Assembly: GCF_012641745.1 (NCBI RefSeq)
Contig: NZ_WEHZ01000020.1
Location: 34,054-98,053 of the forward strand
From: Pseudoalteromonas peptidolytica
GTDB lineage: Bacteria; Pseudomonadota; Gammaproteobacteria; Enterobacterales; Alteromonadaceae
DNA: 64,000 nt
Direction: 5' to 3'
Below are positions 10,237-19,547 of the stretch, one piece after another (the first letter of the stretch is position 1; each line of letters starts with the position of its first letter). The notes under the pieces are model-generated. The model ran no database searches. It was not told the origin of the DNA and saw only the letters and a program-made list of their open reading frames with translations. The translations under genes and the position numbers were made by a program.

Positions 10237-10707
10237 TTAATCAGCATTGCTGGTATCACTATTCACTAGTCTATTATTAAGCACCGTTAATAATTCAATA
10301 AACTTTTCTTTCTGCTCATCGCTAAAACAACTAAGTAGCTCGGCTTCCCATGCTAGAGCAAGTGGCGTTAACGTTTGATAGAGCACTCTTCCTTGCTCTG
10401 TCACCGCAATAGTTTTTGCACGCTTGTCACTTGAACTCACTAACATCTCAATCAACTCTCTGTCTTGTAACTGCTTGATCGCCCTCGAAACGGTTGATTT
10501 GTCCATTTTTGCCAGTTCACAAATGTGTGCTGCCGTGATCCCATTATGTTGTATCGCATGAGATAGCACCCGCCACTGCGGCTGTGTCAGTTTCCCTTGC
10601 TGTTTATACACCTGTGCAAAGTCATTGCTCACTTTTGTTGACAACGAAACTAATTGATATGGTAAAAACTCTTTAATATTCAGTGGCTTTTCGTCTTTTT
10701 TTGTCAT
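10237..10707 (-). CDS. MarR-family transcriptional regulator, probable repressor of hmgA-maiA
   Basis: The ATG at 10707 gives 156 residues and lies nine bases after AGGAG; the TTG six bases upstream is too close to that site. The central region (HNGITAAHICELAKMDKST then VSRAIKQLQDRELI) is a MarR winged helix-turn-helix, followed by SSDKRAKTIAVTEQG, the typical wing. The gene is divergent from hmgA, with a perfect 9-2-9 palindrome in the shared intergenic space. Control of homogentisate breakdown, probably with a pathway intermediate as ligand, is the natural inference. The stop lies directly beside the shared terminator. Confidence 0.85.
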   Translation of the reverse strand: MTKKDEKPLNIKEFLPYQLVSLSTKVSNDFAQVYKQQGKLTQPQWRVLSHAIQHNGITAAHICELAKMDKSTVSRAIKQLQDRELIEMLVSSSDKRAKTIAVTEQGRVLYQTLTPLALAWEAELLSCFSDEQKEKFIELLTVLNNRLVNSDTSNAD

Positions 10708-10768
10708 TGTCAATTACTCCTAAGTGTCATCATAACTTTACGGCCTTACTCAACGATGAAGATTGAAA

Positions 10769-10788
10769 ATACTCTCACATGAGAGTAT
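10769..10788. promoter_or_regulatory. Palindromic operator, probable MarR site
   Basis: ATACTCTCACATGAGAGTAT is a perfect inverted repeat of nine bases around a CA centre, 31 bases upstream of the hmgA ATG and 61 upstream of the MarR ATG. MarR proteins bind palindromes of this size, usually overlapping their target promoters. TACTATAAA just downstream may be the hmgA -10 region. Confidence 0.7.
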
Positions 10789-10819
10789 CTTACTATAAAA
10801 CAGTAAGGAGTCGAGACAG

Positions 10820-12115
10820 ATGAGCCAAGAACTTCAATATTTAACAGGGTTTGGTAATGAGTTTGAAAGTGAAGCATTGCCGAGCGCTTTACCTATCGGT
10901 CAATTTTCACCGCAAAAAGTAAAATACGACCTTTATGCAGAGCAATATAACACTACAGCATTTACAGCACCTCGGGCTGATAACCGCAGAAATTGGTTTT
11001 ACCGTATTCGCCCCTCCGTTTTACAAGGGGAATACGAGGCCATTGATAATGGTTTACTGCGCACAGCCCCTATTACAGAGGTAGCGACTCCACCTTCTAT
11101 GTTGCGTTGGGATCCTATCGATATACCACAAGAGAAAACGGATTTTATCGATGGCTTGGTCACTATGGCAGCTAACGGCAGTGCCAACGGACAAAGCGGA
11201 ATAGGTATTCATGTATATGTTGCTAACGCATCGATGGAGGGACGTTACTTTTATAATGCGGATGGCGAATTGCTATTCGTCCCACAACAAGGTGAACTCG
11301 TTTTACATACAGAGTGCGGAAAACTCGCGATTAAACCAGGTGAGATTGCCGTTATCCCTCGTGGGATCAAATTTAGAGTTGAGCTATTCAGCGATACAGT
11401 GCGCGGTTATATTTGTGAAAACTACGGCAATCCCTACATCCTGCCGGAGCGAGGCCCCGTTGGCGCAAATGGTTATACTAACGAGCGTGATTTCCAATAC
11501 CCAGTGGCTGCCTTTGAAGACATAGAAGGCGATTTTGAACTGGTTGCCAAGTTCAACGGTAACTTATTTCGCTGTGACATTGGCCACTCGCCACTTGATG
11601 TGGTTGCATGGACAGGTAATAGCGCTCCATACAAATATGACTTAGCGCGATTTAACGTGATGAATACTGTAAGTTTTGATCACCCCGATCCATCAATATT
11701 CACTGTACTGACTTCGCCATCAGGCACACCAGGTGTTGCCAATGTAGACTTTGTGATCTTCCCACCGCGCTGGATGGTGGCAGAAAATACCTTCCGCCCT
11801 CCTTATTATCACCGTAATATCATGAGTGAGTTTATGGGGTTGATCGAAGGGGTCTACGACGCAAAAGAGCATGGCTTTGTACCTGGTGGTATGAGCCTGC
11901 ATAACTGCATGTCTCCACATGGTCCAGAAGCGGATGTATTTGAAAAAGCGAGCAATGCAGAGCTTGCGCCGCAACGCTATGAAAACACGCTCGCGTTTAT
12001 GTTTGAGTCACGTTACATTATCTCTCCAACAAAGTATGCTCTTGAAGGCAAAGCACGTCAGCCTAATTATGCTGATTGCTGGAAAGGCATTAAAAAGTAC
12101 TTTAAAGGAGCATAA
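10820..12115 (+). CDS. hmgA: Homogentisate 1,2-dioxygenase
   Basis: This cytoplasmic iron enzyme opens the ring of homogentisate to maleylacetoacetate in tyrosine and phenylalanine catabolism. Length (431 residues) and start ([15 protein letters not shown]) match the family. The [15 protein letters not shown] block holds the His and Glu iron ligands, and [13 protein letters not shown] holds the third (His). AAGGAG precedes the ATG. It is followed six bases later by maiA. Fumarylacetoacetase, which often lies between or beside these genes, is not in the window. Loss of this enzyme leads to melanin-like pigment in many bacteria. Confidence 0.97.
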   Translation: MSQELQYLTGFGNEFESEALPSALPIGQFSPQKVKYDLYAEQYNTTAFTAPRADNRRNWFYRIRPSVLQGEYEAIDNGLLRTAPITEVATPPSMLRWDPIDIPQEKTDFIDGLVTMAANGSANGQSGIGIHVYVANASMEGRYFYNADGELLFVPQQGELVLHTECGKLAIKPGEIAVIPRGIKFRVELFSDTVRGYICENYGNPYILPERGPVGANGYTNERDFQYPVAAFEDIEGDFELVAKFNGNLFRCDIGHSPLDVVAWTGNSAPYKYDLARFNVMNTVSFDHPDPSIFTVLTSPSGTPGVANVDFVIFPPRWMVAENTFRPPYYHRNIMSEFMGLIEGVYDAKEHGFVPGGMSLHNCMSPHGPEADVFEKASNAELAPQRYENTLAFMFESRYIISPTKYALEGKARQPNYADCWKGIKKYFKGA

Positions 12116-12120
12116 AGATT

Positions 12121-12750
12121 ATGTTGAAACTGTATACTTATTTTCGTTCCTCAGCCGCCTACCGTGTGCGTATTGCTTTAAACTTAAAGGGTTTAGACCA
12201 CGAATTAGTGCCTGTGAACTTGCTTAAATCAGAGCAAAGCGCAGAGGCATATTTAAGTAAAAATGGTCAAGGCTTACTGCCTGCTTTAGAAACAGAGTAT
12301 GGCGTCCTTGCACAATCTTTAGCAATACTGGAGTGGTTGGAAGAAACGCAAAGCGGCCAAGCTTTGTTACCTCAAGATTCATGGCAGAAAGCGCAAGTAA
12401 GAAGTTTTTGCTATGCCATCGCTTGTGATATCCACCCTATTGATAATTTACGTGTACTTAAATACTTATCAAACGAGCTAGGCGCATCTGACGACCAGAA
12501 AAACGAATGGTATCGTCATTGGGTTATCGAGGGCTTTAAAAAGCTAGAACCTATGATTGGTGATGATCAATTTTGCTTTGGTACAGAGCCTACACTAGCC
12601 GACGTTTGTTTAGTGCCACAAGTATTTAATGCACTGCGTTTTAAAGTGGATATGACTGCATTTCCTAAGATCGCTCGAGTATATGAGCATTGCAATACGC
12701 TAAGCGCGTTTTCCGATGCCGCGCCTGAAAATCAATTAGATGCACAGTAA
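12121..12750 (+). CDS. maiA: Maleylacetoacetate isomerase (zeta-class glutathione transferase)
   Basis: The enzyme uses glutathione to convert maleylacetoacetate to fumarylacetoacetate, directly after HmgA. The 209-residue protein begins with the thioredoxin-fold N-domain; its FRSSAAYRVRIALNLKGL segment is the zeta-class active-site region. In many zeta enzymes this reads SSC, whereas here Ala stands in the Cys position; the catalytic Ser is kept. The helical C-domain contains the TLADVCLVPQVFNA block. The five-base gap to hmgA shows an operon. Confidence 0.94.
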   Translation: MLKLYTYFRSSAAYRVRIALNLKGLDHELVPVNLLKSEQSAEAYLSKNGQGLLPALETEYGVLAQSLAILEWLEETQSGQALLPQDSWQKAQVRSFCYAIACDIHPIDNLRVLKYLSNELGASDDQKNEWYRHWVIEGFKKLEPMIGDDQFCFGTEPTLADVCLVPQVFNALRFKVDMTAFPKIARVYEHCNTLSAFSDAAPENQLDAQ

Positions 12751-12774
12751 CTTAATTACGAGATAGATCCTTTG

Positions 12775-12807
12775 TACGGGGTAATATGGCGCGCATATCA
12801 CCCCGTA
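12775..12807. terminator. Probable bidirectional terminator between maiA and a convergent gene
   Basis: TACGGGGTAATAT and ATATCACCCCGTA can form a 13-bp stem with one mismatch and a seven-base loop (GGCGCGC). It sits between two convergent genes, 25 bases after the maiA stop. T-runs are weak on both sides. Confidence 0.6.
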
Positions 12808-12819
12808 AATCAAACCTTT

Positions 12820-13056
12820 TTATTTCAGCGCGCTATAAACGTGATCAAAATGGCCGATAAGGTCATGGCCCAAATCGGTTAAGTACCCTCCATCGGGGCT
12901 ATCAATAACCCCTTTTTCAAATAGACGCATCGCAGCGCCCTGGATCCCTTCTGGTGCATTACTGTGAATTTTAATCCCCTGATGTAAACTATGCCTAGGA
13001 AACCTGGCAAGTAAGGTTAGCTCATCCAATAATTTTTGATCTAATGCCATTGTCAT
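12820..13056 (-). CDS. Small TIGR02647-type conserved protein
   Basis: The 78-residue protein has GIKIHSNA, a conserved RLFEKGVID helix and a DGGYLTDLG turn, which I recognise as the TIGR02647 family of small proteobacterial proteins. Its molecular function is not established. Two possible starts lie six bases apart (13056 and 13050); AAGGA spacing favours the second. It is convergent with maiA. Confidence 0.75.
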   Translation of the reverse strand: MTMALDQKLLDELTLLARFPRHSLHQGIKIHSNAPEGIQGAAMRLFEKGVIDSPDGGYLTDLGHDLIGHFDHVYSALK

Positions 13057-13110
13057 TTTTCCTTATTCTTCTATATTCTTTTTACACTCTAGTTCAAAAT
13101 TTTAAATTTG

Positions 13111-13392
13111 ATGAAGTTTTTAATAGGTTTAATAACAGCAACTTTGATCTCACCCAGTGTTTTGGCACTAAGTCCCCACGAGTTAAGACTTTATGGCGAG
13201 TTACCCAAACGAGTATGTTGGTACCAAGGACAGTCATATAGCGAAGGCGCACTGCTGCAGCAATTCGATATGCTCTTTGTATGTGCTCCCAAAAAACACA
13301 ACGAAGACAATGGTCAGCTTATTTGGATTAAAGCTGATACATCAGGTAAACCAATAAGGCCTGAAATTATCAAGAAAATTCAGGTAAACTAA
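13111..13392 (+). CDS. Exported DUF1496-like protein
   Basis: The ATG at 13111 gives 93 residues with a signal peptide ending near VLA. The mature part has VCWYQGQSYSEGA, then FVCAPKK and GQLIWI, consistent with the DUF1496 pattern of two Cys bracketing a short beta-rich domain that could form one disulfide. Function is unknown. An in-frame TTG lies immediately before the ATG. Confidence 0.65.
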   Translation: MKFLIGLITATLISPSVLALSPHELRLYGELPKRVCWYQGQSYSEGALLQQFDMLFVCAPKKHNEDNGQLIWIKADTSGKPIRPEIIKKIQVN

Positions 13393-13425
13393 CAACAATT
13401 ATAGTAGTCAATATAGAAGCAATTA

Positions 13426-13668
13426 ATGAGTACCCAAGCAAACAACCCACTACATGGGGTCAAGCTAGAAGAAATAATTATTAAACTAGAGCAACAGCTT
13501 GGCTGGAAAGCCATGTCAGCCGCCGTGGACATAAACTGTTTTAAGGATAACCCGAGCGTTAAATCCAGTTTAAAGTTTTTACGACGAACGCCTTGGGCTC
13601 GAGCAAAAGTAGAACAGCTATACCTTGATACCTTTCATGGTTTTCAATGGCCTGAGATAAAAAAATAG
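13426..13668 (+). CDS. VF530 family small DNA-binding-type protein (DUF2132)
   Basis: The 80-residue protein has NNPLHGVKLEEII, INCFKDNPSVKSSLKFLRRTPWAR and KVEQLY, which are diagnostic of the VF530/DUF2132 family, described as a small helical DNA-binding fold. No target is apparent. It lies 33 bases after the DUF1496-like gene and may be co-transcribed. Confidence 0.85.
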   Translation: MSTQANNPLHGVKLEEIIIKLEQQLGWKAMSAAVDINCFKDNPSVKSSLKFLRRTPWARAKVEQLYLDTFHGFQWPEIKK

Positions 13669-13839
13669 TCCGGCTTATCTTCCCTTCTATTTTCAAATTT
13701 AAAATCGAGCTCATCGCTCTATACTGGTGAGCTCGAACAAACAGCCTATCCAGCTTAAAAAGTCTTGTTACCAAGCCCTATTTTGCCCATTCCTAGCATC
13801 ATCATCGCTATCTGCTTTAAAGCTTCTTGGGTGCTTGAG

Positions 13840-14550
13840 CTAATGCGCTGAATAATGAGATTGATAGGTTTCATGTATTTTATTAAGAATGTATTTGGGC
13901 ACATTTTTGTTACACGCGAAATATAATGATGTACTGAAGTCATCCAAAGTATACACCGGTTCCAATAAATAAGCCGTTTGCTCTTGTGTTCTTCGAAACC
14001 TAAACTGAGCATCACTCAATACCACCAAATCAACAAAGTCTTTCCTTGTATTAAGTAACTCAAACACTTTATCAAAAGAGTTGATGATTAATAGTTGCTT
14101 TCCTTCTATAAAGCCATGCTCCATCAAAAACTGGTGGCTAAAGTTATCCCTTATTACCGCCGTGCGATAACGTTTGGCATCCTCTAAAGACTCTAATTCA
14201 ATTTCATTTTCGCGAAGCCCATAAAAAGAGGTCGTAAAGGCATCAATAGGAAACACCCATTCAAACTCATTTTCTCTTACGTTGTTTCGAGCAGTTGAAA
14301 AGACACAAGTATCATCTTTTCTTAATGCGGCATTGTAAGCTGCTGGCCAAGTGAGTACGTTAATGGTGTATTTTATCCCTGCATCGTCGAGCACCGTTTT
14401 CACTTTATCGGCCGCTCGCCCTATCAATTCTCCTTTTTCATTCTGATATTGAAAATCCGGAAAGTTCTCAGTCACGATATTCAAGGTAAACGCGCCAGCA
14501 CAGAAACTAGTTACTAGTGTGCCCATACAAAACCAAAGTATACCCTTCAT
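13840..14550 (-). CDS. Periplasmic extracellular solute-binding protein, family 3-like
   Basis: The start at 14550 follows GGGAG by six bases and opens a signal peptide (MKGILWF to about AGA). The longer frame from 14604 lacks a ribosome site. The 236-residue product resembles the amino-acid-type (SBP_bac_3) proteins: LNIVTENFPDFQYQNEKGELIGRAAD, then CVFSTARNNVREN and YRTAVIRDN. Many stand-alone paralogues of this kind occur in Pseudoalteromonas and relatives without a linked transporter. The ligand is unknown. A MITE lies 98 bases upstream of the start. Confidence 0.8.
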   Translation of the reverse strand: MKGILWFCMGTLVTSFCAGAFTLNIVTENFPDFQYQNEKGELIGRAADKVKTVLDDAGIKYTINVLTWPAAYNAALRKDDTCVFSTARNNVRENEFEWVFPIDAFTTSFYGLRENEIELESLEDAKRYRTAVIRDNFSHQFLMEHGFIEGKQLLIINSFDKVFELLNTRKDFVDLVVLSDAQFRFRRTQEQTAYLLEPVYTLDDFSTSLYFACNKNVPKYILNKIHETYQSHYSAH

Positions 14551-14647
14551 GAAACTCTCCCGTAGTGACTTGAATAATATAGTCTTAACTTGGAAGTTGA
14601 GCAATTTTTAACACAAAATGAAAGTTTTGGGAGAAGAGCAGACGTTA

Positions 14648-14860
14648 TACCAATTTGACTTAATACTTGCTCAATTTGAAGGAGTCAATCTGACGCTAAC
14701 CGCGTTAAAAATTTATTATTTAGAACATATAAATAGCAAAATTTCTGCCTTGCTTATATGGATGTAGGTACCTTAGCGACAGTAGGACGCGGTAGCGGAG
14801 TTATCGACAAGATTTTCTCGCCTCAAAATAGACCACTTCACTTAATTAAGAAAATTGGTA
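14648..14860 (-). mobile_element. MITE copy A (213 bp, full-length type)
   Basis: The element starts TACCAATTTGACTTAATAC and ends CTTAATTAAGAAAATTGGTA; these ends are inverted repeats. It is flanked on both sides by TTA (14645-14647 and 14861-14863), a 3-bp target duplication. Its orientation is opposite to that of copies C to F. The TTGAGC-containing end faces the solute-binding gene at 14550. It has no coding capacity for a transposase and so must move in trans. Confidence 0.85.
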
Positions 14861-14928
14861 TTAGTTTTTTTAACTGGAGATATGGTGGGTAAAACTAGAT
14901 CACCCACCACTGACATAAGCAAGGTTTT

Positions 14929-16041
14929 TTAGCTGTTGTTAATCGCATCGATTAAAAATGCGCTTAACTTGGCACCTTCTCTTAGTGTCGTTTCTGAGCT
15001 TGATTGACCGGCTAAAGAACTGTCGGTGAACGGCGCGATTTCCATCATATCTGCACCAGTTATCTTAAACTCTTCATGCAATGCGCTTAAAATCAACATC
15101 GCTTCTTCTGGCGTCATGCCTCCAGCTTCAGGTGTCCCTGTCGCTGAAGCAAATGCTTCATCTAACGCGTCAATATCGAAACTAACATACAGCTCTTCAA
15201 CACCATCAGCTTTTAACTGTGCGATAACTTCGTCAACGATTGCTTGCGCTCCGCGTTCTCTAATTTCATGCGCCCAGTGTTGTTTCACACCAAATGTCGA
15301 TTCCCAATGCGATTTAGGCTTACCACTTGAGCGGATCCCAAATTGCACGAGATGAGAAGGTGCAGGCAGAAACTCCAAAATATGTGTACACCAAGAACCG
15401 AAGCATAAATCAATACCTAAGCGCTCAACCAGTAAATCCGTATGCGCGTCAAAATGAATAATTGCTGTTTTTATACCGCGAGCACGTTTTGCTTTCAGGT
15501 ACGATTTGGTAAGCGGATAGCTAATCGAATGGTCGCCACCTATACCAAAGATACCCTTATCAGGGTAATTCTCGTAAAAACCATCACAGACATCTTCTGT
15601 AATGGATAAAGGTGACACGTAATATTCACTCTCAGGGTCTGCATAGAGCGCTTTTTGACAATTACTGATCGTACTCTCATTTAGGTACTTATCATGAAGC
15701 AGATGCGGAATAACTCTTACATCACCAAGATCAAAAGCACTTGTGTGCGGCTGTTGCTCTATTAGTGTGGAACGTAAAAATAGAGGTCCCCAATTCGCTC
15801 CGCGTAAAATACCGCCACCACAATCTGAACTAATTCCCAAAATGGCTGCTTTTTTTTCACTATCAGTAAGGCTATTCAAAGATGCTTTCCACAGGGTGTC
15901 AATACCTTCAGTTTGCCCATATAGCTTTTGTCTCAACGCATCCTTTCTCTCTTTTGCAGTGTTTACGGTGAAAACACCATCCCCCGGTGGACATAAACAG
16001 TGCTCCAGTTTTTTGTGGAATTGTTGTTTACTATCAGACAT
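14929..16041 (-). CDS. Arginase/agmatinase-family ureohydrolase
   Basis: The 370-residue protein has the family metal-binding motifs GIGGDHSISYPL, IIHFDAHTDL and YVSFDIDALD, whose His and Asp residues bind two Mn ions. The family hydrolyses guanidino compounds such as arginine, agmatine or formiminoglutamate; this member has a longer N-terminus (about 70 residues before GISSDCGGG) than typical agmatinase, and the substrate cannot be assigned from sequence. GGGGATAGCG precedes the ATG. No decarboxylase or histidine-degradation gene is adjacent. Confidence 0.88.
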   Translation of the reverse strand: MSDSKQQFHKKLEHCLCPPGDGVFTVNTAKERKDALRQKLYGQTEGIDTLWKASLNSLTDSEKKAAILGISSDCGGGILRGANWGPLFLRSTLIEQQPHTSAFDLGDVRVIPHLLHDKYLNESTISNCQKALYADPESEYYVSPLSITEDVCDGFYENYPDKGIFGIGGDHSISYPLTKSYLKAKRARGIKTAIIHFDAHTDLLVERLGIDLCFGSWCTHILEFLPAPSHLVQFGIRSSGKPKSHWESTFGVKQHWAHEIRERGAQAIVDEVIAQLKADGVEELYVSFDIDALDEAFASATGTPEAGGMTPEEAMLILSALHEEFKITGADMMEIAPFTDSSLAGQSSSETTLREGAKLSAFLIDAINNS

Positions 16042-16338
16042 CGCTATCCCCTTTTTTGTGAATAATCATGCGATTCGGAAAATTCCAGCCAACTTATTCA
16101 CGATATTCGTGTAAGAGTTGCCTTCAAGATCAGCCCAAATCTCAGAAACATTGCCAGAAAACAAGTTAACTTAATAATAATCATGCACTTAGCAAATTAT
16201 CATACTCGTTTTTCGTTAGCTTGAATCTGCGCGTTAGATATAAGTTGGTGAACGTATAACAGCTTAAATTGGGAAGTCAACCAAAGCGTATTGATGCAAG
16301 CAATACACTCTGGTTGATTATTCATAGAGGATGTTTAG

Positions 16339-17118
16339 TTATTCGTAATGACGCGGTACTTTGGTTTTAATAACAGCGATATACCCATGCCAACTGGCGT
16401 ATGCAAGCAGTGGCATAATCACGATAAAGCCAGCAGTTCCAGTAGCAAACCCGACCATAACGAGGAATACCAAAATTCCACACCACACAACCATAGCGCC
16501 GAAATTCTCTTTCACGGCATGCATAGAGCTTATCACTGCTGTCATAATATCGACGCGACGCTCCATCATGATTTGTGGGGTAAATGCCGAAATTGCAAAC
16601 ACACATACCAGTAAGATCCCTCCCACAATAGAGCCCAAGGCTAAAAATGCTGAGAGTTGCTCAAATGTGGGGTTGGGTACGTTTGGATACAGAGCGTGAA
16701 TTAGTGCTGCAAGGCGCATCCACACGATCATGATAACCATTAATAGCACTGCAAACCCCCACTCTCCTGCGGGGTTTCTAAACATAGACTTCAGGCTATG
16801 TATCAAAGTTGGCTTGTGACCTTTCTCTAATTCCCATGCAACATCATACAACCCCGCGGCAAAAGCAGGGCCAATTAATGCAAAGGCAACAGCTGCAGGC
16901 AGGATCACCAAATGGGTGCCAGATTGATACACAAGCCACATGATGGTAGCTGGAATTAAGGTAAAGATCAGTCCGTATAGTAAACTAAGTAAAGGGGCAT
17001 TAGCCAAATCTTTGCACGCTAGTGCAAGCCAATGAAACGGCGCCATCGCAGGTACTTTATTGCACTCAAAGCAACGCGCAAACTGGTGATTTTTATCTAT
17101 AGAATGTGTAGCAGGCAT
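16339..17118 (-). CDS. DUF2189 multi-pass membrane protein
   Basis: The ATG at 17118 follows GAGGA at a seven-base spacing, better than the ATG six bases upstream; the product is 259 residues. About six hydrophobic segments are spaced through it, with the conserved start region VPAMAPFHWLALACKDL and the AFTPQIMMERRVDIMTAV loop seen in DUF2189 proteins. Their function is not established. It is divergent from udp. Confidence 0.8.
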   Translation of the reverse strand: MPATHSIDKNHQFARCFECNKVPAMAPFHWLALACKDLANAPLLSLLYGLIFTLIPATIMWLVYQSGTHLVILPAAVAFALIGPAFAAGLYDVAWELEKGHKPTLIHSLKSMFRNPAGEWGFAVLLMVIMIVWMRLAALIHALYPNVPNPTFEQLSAFLALGSIVGGILLVCVFAISAFTPQIMMERRVDIMTAVISSMHAVKENFGAMVVWCGILVFLVMVGFATGTAGFIVIMPLLAYASWHGYIAVIKTKVPRHYE

Positions 17119-17162
17119 AACCATTCCTCGTAGTTGCTCTCATGTTTAGGTTTAGTGGAACA

Positions 17163-17195
17163 TTGACAATCCCGCAAGCTAGAACAAGCTATAAT
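17163..17195 (+). promoter_or_regulatory. Possible udp promoter
   Basis: TTGACA at 17163 and TATAAT at 17190 are both consensus hexamers, but they are separated by 21 bases, longer than the usual 16-18. The pair lies about 95 bases upstream of the udp ATG. Only one of the two may be real. Confidence 0.35.
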
Positions 17196-17215
17196 TTAAG
17201 AATCGCCGCGCCCAA

Positions 17216-17233
17216 ACAGGACATCTGTCCTGT
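17216..17233. promoter_or_regulatory. Perfect 18-bp palindrome in the udp leader, candidate operator
   Basis: ACAGGACATCTGTCCTGT is an 8-2-8 perfect inverted repeat lying between the likely promoter and the udp start codon. The position suits a repressor site for nucleoside control, but it does not match a site I can name. Confidence 0.5.
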
Positions 17234-17287
17234 ACTTGAAAGGCATTAACTATAAACATTACGCTTTACTAATCACTAAGGTTTACT

Positions 17288-18052
17288 ATGGAAAAGGTAT
17301 TTCACTTAGGTCTTACCAAAGCCGACCTAAAAGGCGCCTCACTCGCAATTGTTCCGGGTGATCCAGAACGTTCAAAGCGTATCTCTGAATATTTAGACTC
17401 TCCGGTGTGCTTAGCACAAACTCGCGAATTTCATATCTACCTTGGCTTTTTAAATGAAAGTCCAGTAGTAATTTGCTCAACAGGTATTGGTGGTCCATCA
17501 ACTTCCATCGCTGTTGAAGAGCTAGCCCAACTTGGTATCACCACTTTTCTAAGAATTGGTACAACAGGCGCTATTCAGCCACACATCAATGAAGGGGATA
17601 TCCTAGTTAGTACTGCCTCTGTGCGCTTAGATGGCGCTAGCCAACATTTTGCACCAATTGAATTTCCAGCGGTGTCCGACTTTGGCGCTACTTCAGCAAT
17701 GGTTCAAGCATGTGAATCGCTAGGTATTACCCATCATGTCGGTATCACAGCATCAAGCGACACTTTTTATCCAGGCCAAGAGCGTTATGACACTTACTCA
17801 GGATATGTACGTAAGGCATACCAAGGCTCGTGTGCTGAGTGGCAAAAGTTAAATGTTATGAATTACGAAATGGAGTCTGCAACCTTATTCACTATGTGTG
17901 CAGCATTAGGGTTAAAAGCAGCTTGCCTTGCAGGCGTACTCGTGAACAGAACACGTCAAGAGATACCTAATGTCGACCACCATGACGTCGAGAAAAAAGC
18001 GGTTACTGCGGTACTAAAAGCGGCGGACATCCTTTTACATCAACACAAGTAA
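17288..18052 (+). CDS. udp: Uridine phosphorylase
   Basis: The enzyme cleaves uridine with phosphate to uracil and ribose 1-phosphate in pyrimidine salvage, in the cytoplasm. The 254-residue length fits the hexameric family. [11 protein letters not shown], the phosphate-binding [12 protein letters not shown] loop, [11 protein letters not shown] and [30 protein letters not shown] all match uridine phosphorylase rather than purine nucleoside phosphorylase. It is convergent with cdd, giving a local uridine/cytidine salvage pair. Confidence 0.96.
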   Translation: MEKVFHLGLTKADLKGASLAIVPGDPERSKRISEYLDSPVCLAQTREFHIYLGFLNESPVVICSTGIGGPSTSIAVEELAQLGITTFLRIGTTGAIQPHINEGDILVSTASVRLDGASQHFAPIEFPAVSDFGATSAMVQACESLGITHHVGITASSDTFYPGQERYDTYSGYVRKAYQGSCAEWQKLNVMNYEMESATLFTMCAALGLKAACLAGVLVNRTRQEIPNVDHHDVEKKAVTAVLKAADILLHQHK

Positions 18053-18124
18053 AATTACTTCTGCTTGATCTTAACTGTAATAAGTAGGTTCAAGCCGATC
18101 TTCGCTGCTAAGGCTCGAGAATTA

Positions 18125-18152
18125 TAGAGATTGAGTAGTTACTCAATCTCTA
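18125..18152. terminator. Shared hairpin between udp and cdd
   Basis: TAGAGATTGAGTA and TACTCAATCTCTA form a perfect 13-bp stem with a two-base loop. The hairpin overlaps the last codons and stop of cdd (18139) and lies about 70 bases past the udp stop, so it can serve both convergent genes. T-runs are lacking, which weakens the terminator reading. Confidence 0.6.
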
Positions 18153-19005
18153 CATGCCTTAATAGATTTTGCGCGTCATAGGCACTGAGCACAGCTAAAC
18201 TCACCGCGTGCTGGTTCGCTTTGCCGCGTTTTTCCACAAGTGTAATTGACTCCACATCAGCGTCCAACAACGTTCTTCCTGACATTGCCAACTGACTTAA
18301 TGCGCTCTGTAGCGGCGACAAACTTGGATTATAAGCTGCATTTTCAGCGTATCGGCCAAAAAAGCGCTCTCCGGTTGCTAACGTTATTTCCACCGCACTG
18401 CGATTTTTTGTGTAAGGGCAATAAGAAGCAAGATAGTGTTGATACAACTTGTCACTTATCGTTGCAGGAAGACCCAAAACTGCTTCGCTGTGTGGATGCT
18501 GTGCAAACAGTTTTTCTTGGTTGTCTAAGTCGTCTGGACCAAATGAAGTCGGCAGCAGCGCATTGAGCGTTGTTTTGCCCGAAGGCAATAAAATATCAAG
18601 TTCTTTAGCTGTGCTTAATTCATTCATGAACTGACGACAAAAGCCACAAGGTGCAGCATTGATTGTCATTCTTGAAATTTCTGCCGCCCCATTTAGCCAC
18701 GCATTGTTGATTGCAGCTTGCTCAGCATGTACCACCAAAGAGAGAGCTTGATGAGAAAATTCAAGGTTGGCGCCTAAAAACGCTTGGCCGGACTTATCGT
18801 CCCAAGCAATAGCACCAACATAAAAATGTGAAATAGGAGGCGTTGCAAATTCTGCTGCAACTTCAAGTAACACCGCTTCCAGTTCAGACTCCAACAATTG
18901 AAAGCGTGCTTTGTAGGTAGTTAAAAGGTCATAACTGAATATTCCGCGTTTAGCTATGGCATCTTGCTTCAACGCGTTTTTTAAAGATAGTTCTTGTTTT
19001 GCCAT
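18139..19005 (-). CDS. cdd: Cytidine deaminase (two-domain, dimeric type)
   Basis: The enzyme deaminates cytidine and deoxycytidine to uridine and deoxyuridine, feeding udp. The 288-residue length matches the two-domain enterobacterial form. The catalytic zinc site is seen as VHAEQAAINNAW (Glu as proton shuttle, His ligand) and NAAPCGFCRQFMNE (two Cys ligands) in the first domain. The second domain lacks the motif, as usual. FGPDDL and the ALSQLAMSGR region are also family-like. Confidence 0.95.
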   Translation of the reverse strand: MAKQELSLKNALKQDAIAKRGIFSYDLLTTYKARFQLLESELEAVLLEVAAEFATPPISHFYVGAIAWDDKSGQAFLGANLEFSHQALSLVVHAEQAAINNAWLNGAAEISRMTINAAPCGFCRQFMNELSTAKELDILLPSGKTTLNALLPTSFGPDDLDNQEKLFAQHPHSEAVLGLPATISDKLYQHYLASYCPYTKNRSAVEITLATGERFFGRYAENAAYNPSLSPLQSALSQLAMSGRTLLDADVESITLVEKRGKANQHAVSLAVLSAYDAQNLLRHVEIE

Positions 19006-19048
19006 ATTGTTGTCATGTTTATCTATGGCAGGATAGTTTACGCAAGAG

Positions 19049-19417
19049 TTAGAGTCGACTCAACCATTCTCTTGCAGATTTAAAGCATTCAAAATTCTCG
19101 GCGCTGATATTAAAGCGTTTTACTTTTTGTAAGAATAAGTCGTGCATGTAGCCTTCAAAACCCACTACTCGTGCGATATGCAGATTACCAATATGATGTA
19201 CAACTTTTGGCATAATATTGACAATATCAATAGCCGCAAAACGGTGCTCTAGCTCGCTCACATCTACTAGGACTTTACTACTATTATGCTTTTTAGCGTA
19301 CAAATTAGCTTTTTCATACGCGCTGACAACATCATTTGCAGTAGCAACACCTCTGACCTTCATCATGATTAAATCATGACACTCATCGAATGTGACGCTA
19401 GTAGAAATTTTGTGCAT
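19049..19417 (-). CDS. Small STAS/SpoIIAA-like protein
   Basis: The start was placed at 19417 (122 residues, MHKISTSVTF); the longer frame runs into AT-rich, hydrophobic-looking sequence and overlaps the ppc terminator. The pattern of VRGVATANDVVSAYEKA, KVLVDVSELE and ARVVGFEGYMHDLFLQKV suggests the SpoIIAA-like/STAS-type alpha-beta fold, where a strand-helix alternation ends in a domain with lipid or partner binding roles. No partner kinase or phosphatase is nearby. The family assignment is tentative. Confidence 0.6.
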   Translation of the reverse strand: MHKISTSVTFDECHDLIMMKVRGVATANDVVSAYEKANLYAKKHNSSKVLVDVSELEHRFAAIDIVNIMPKVVHHIGNLHIARVVGFEGYMHDLFLQKVKRFNISAENFECFKSAREWLSRL

Positions 19418-19547
19418 GTTTCGAAAACCTATCACCAAACTATTCTTGACTAAAACAAATATAATAACTGGTTGAACCAGCCGCGCATTGTATAGCTCAA
19501 TGAGAATTACTGTCAACAAATATAAGATTAAAAAACTAAACAAAATG

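Noticed and set aside
13755..14015. 86-codon minus-strand frame inside the solute-binding gene
   Set aside because: It overlaps the real gene in another phase and shows no family features.
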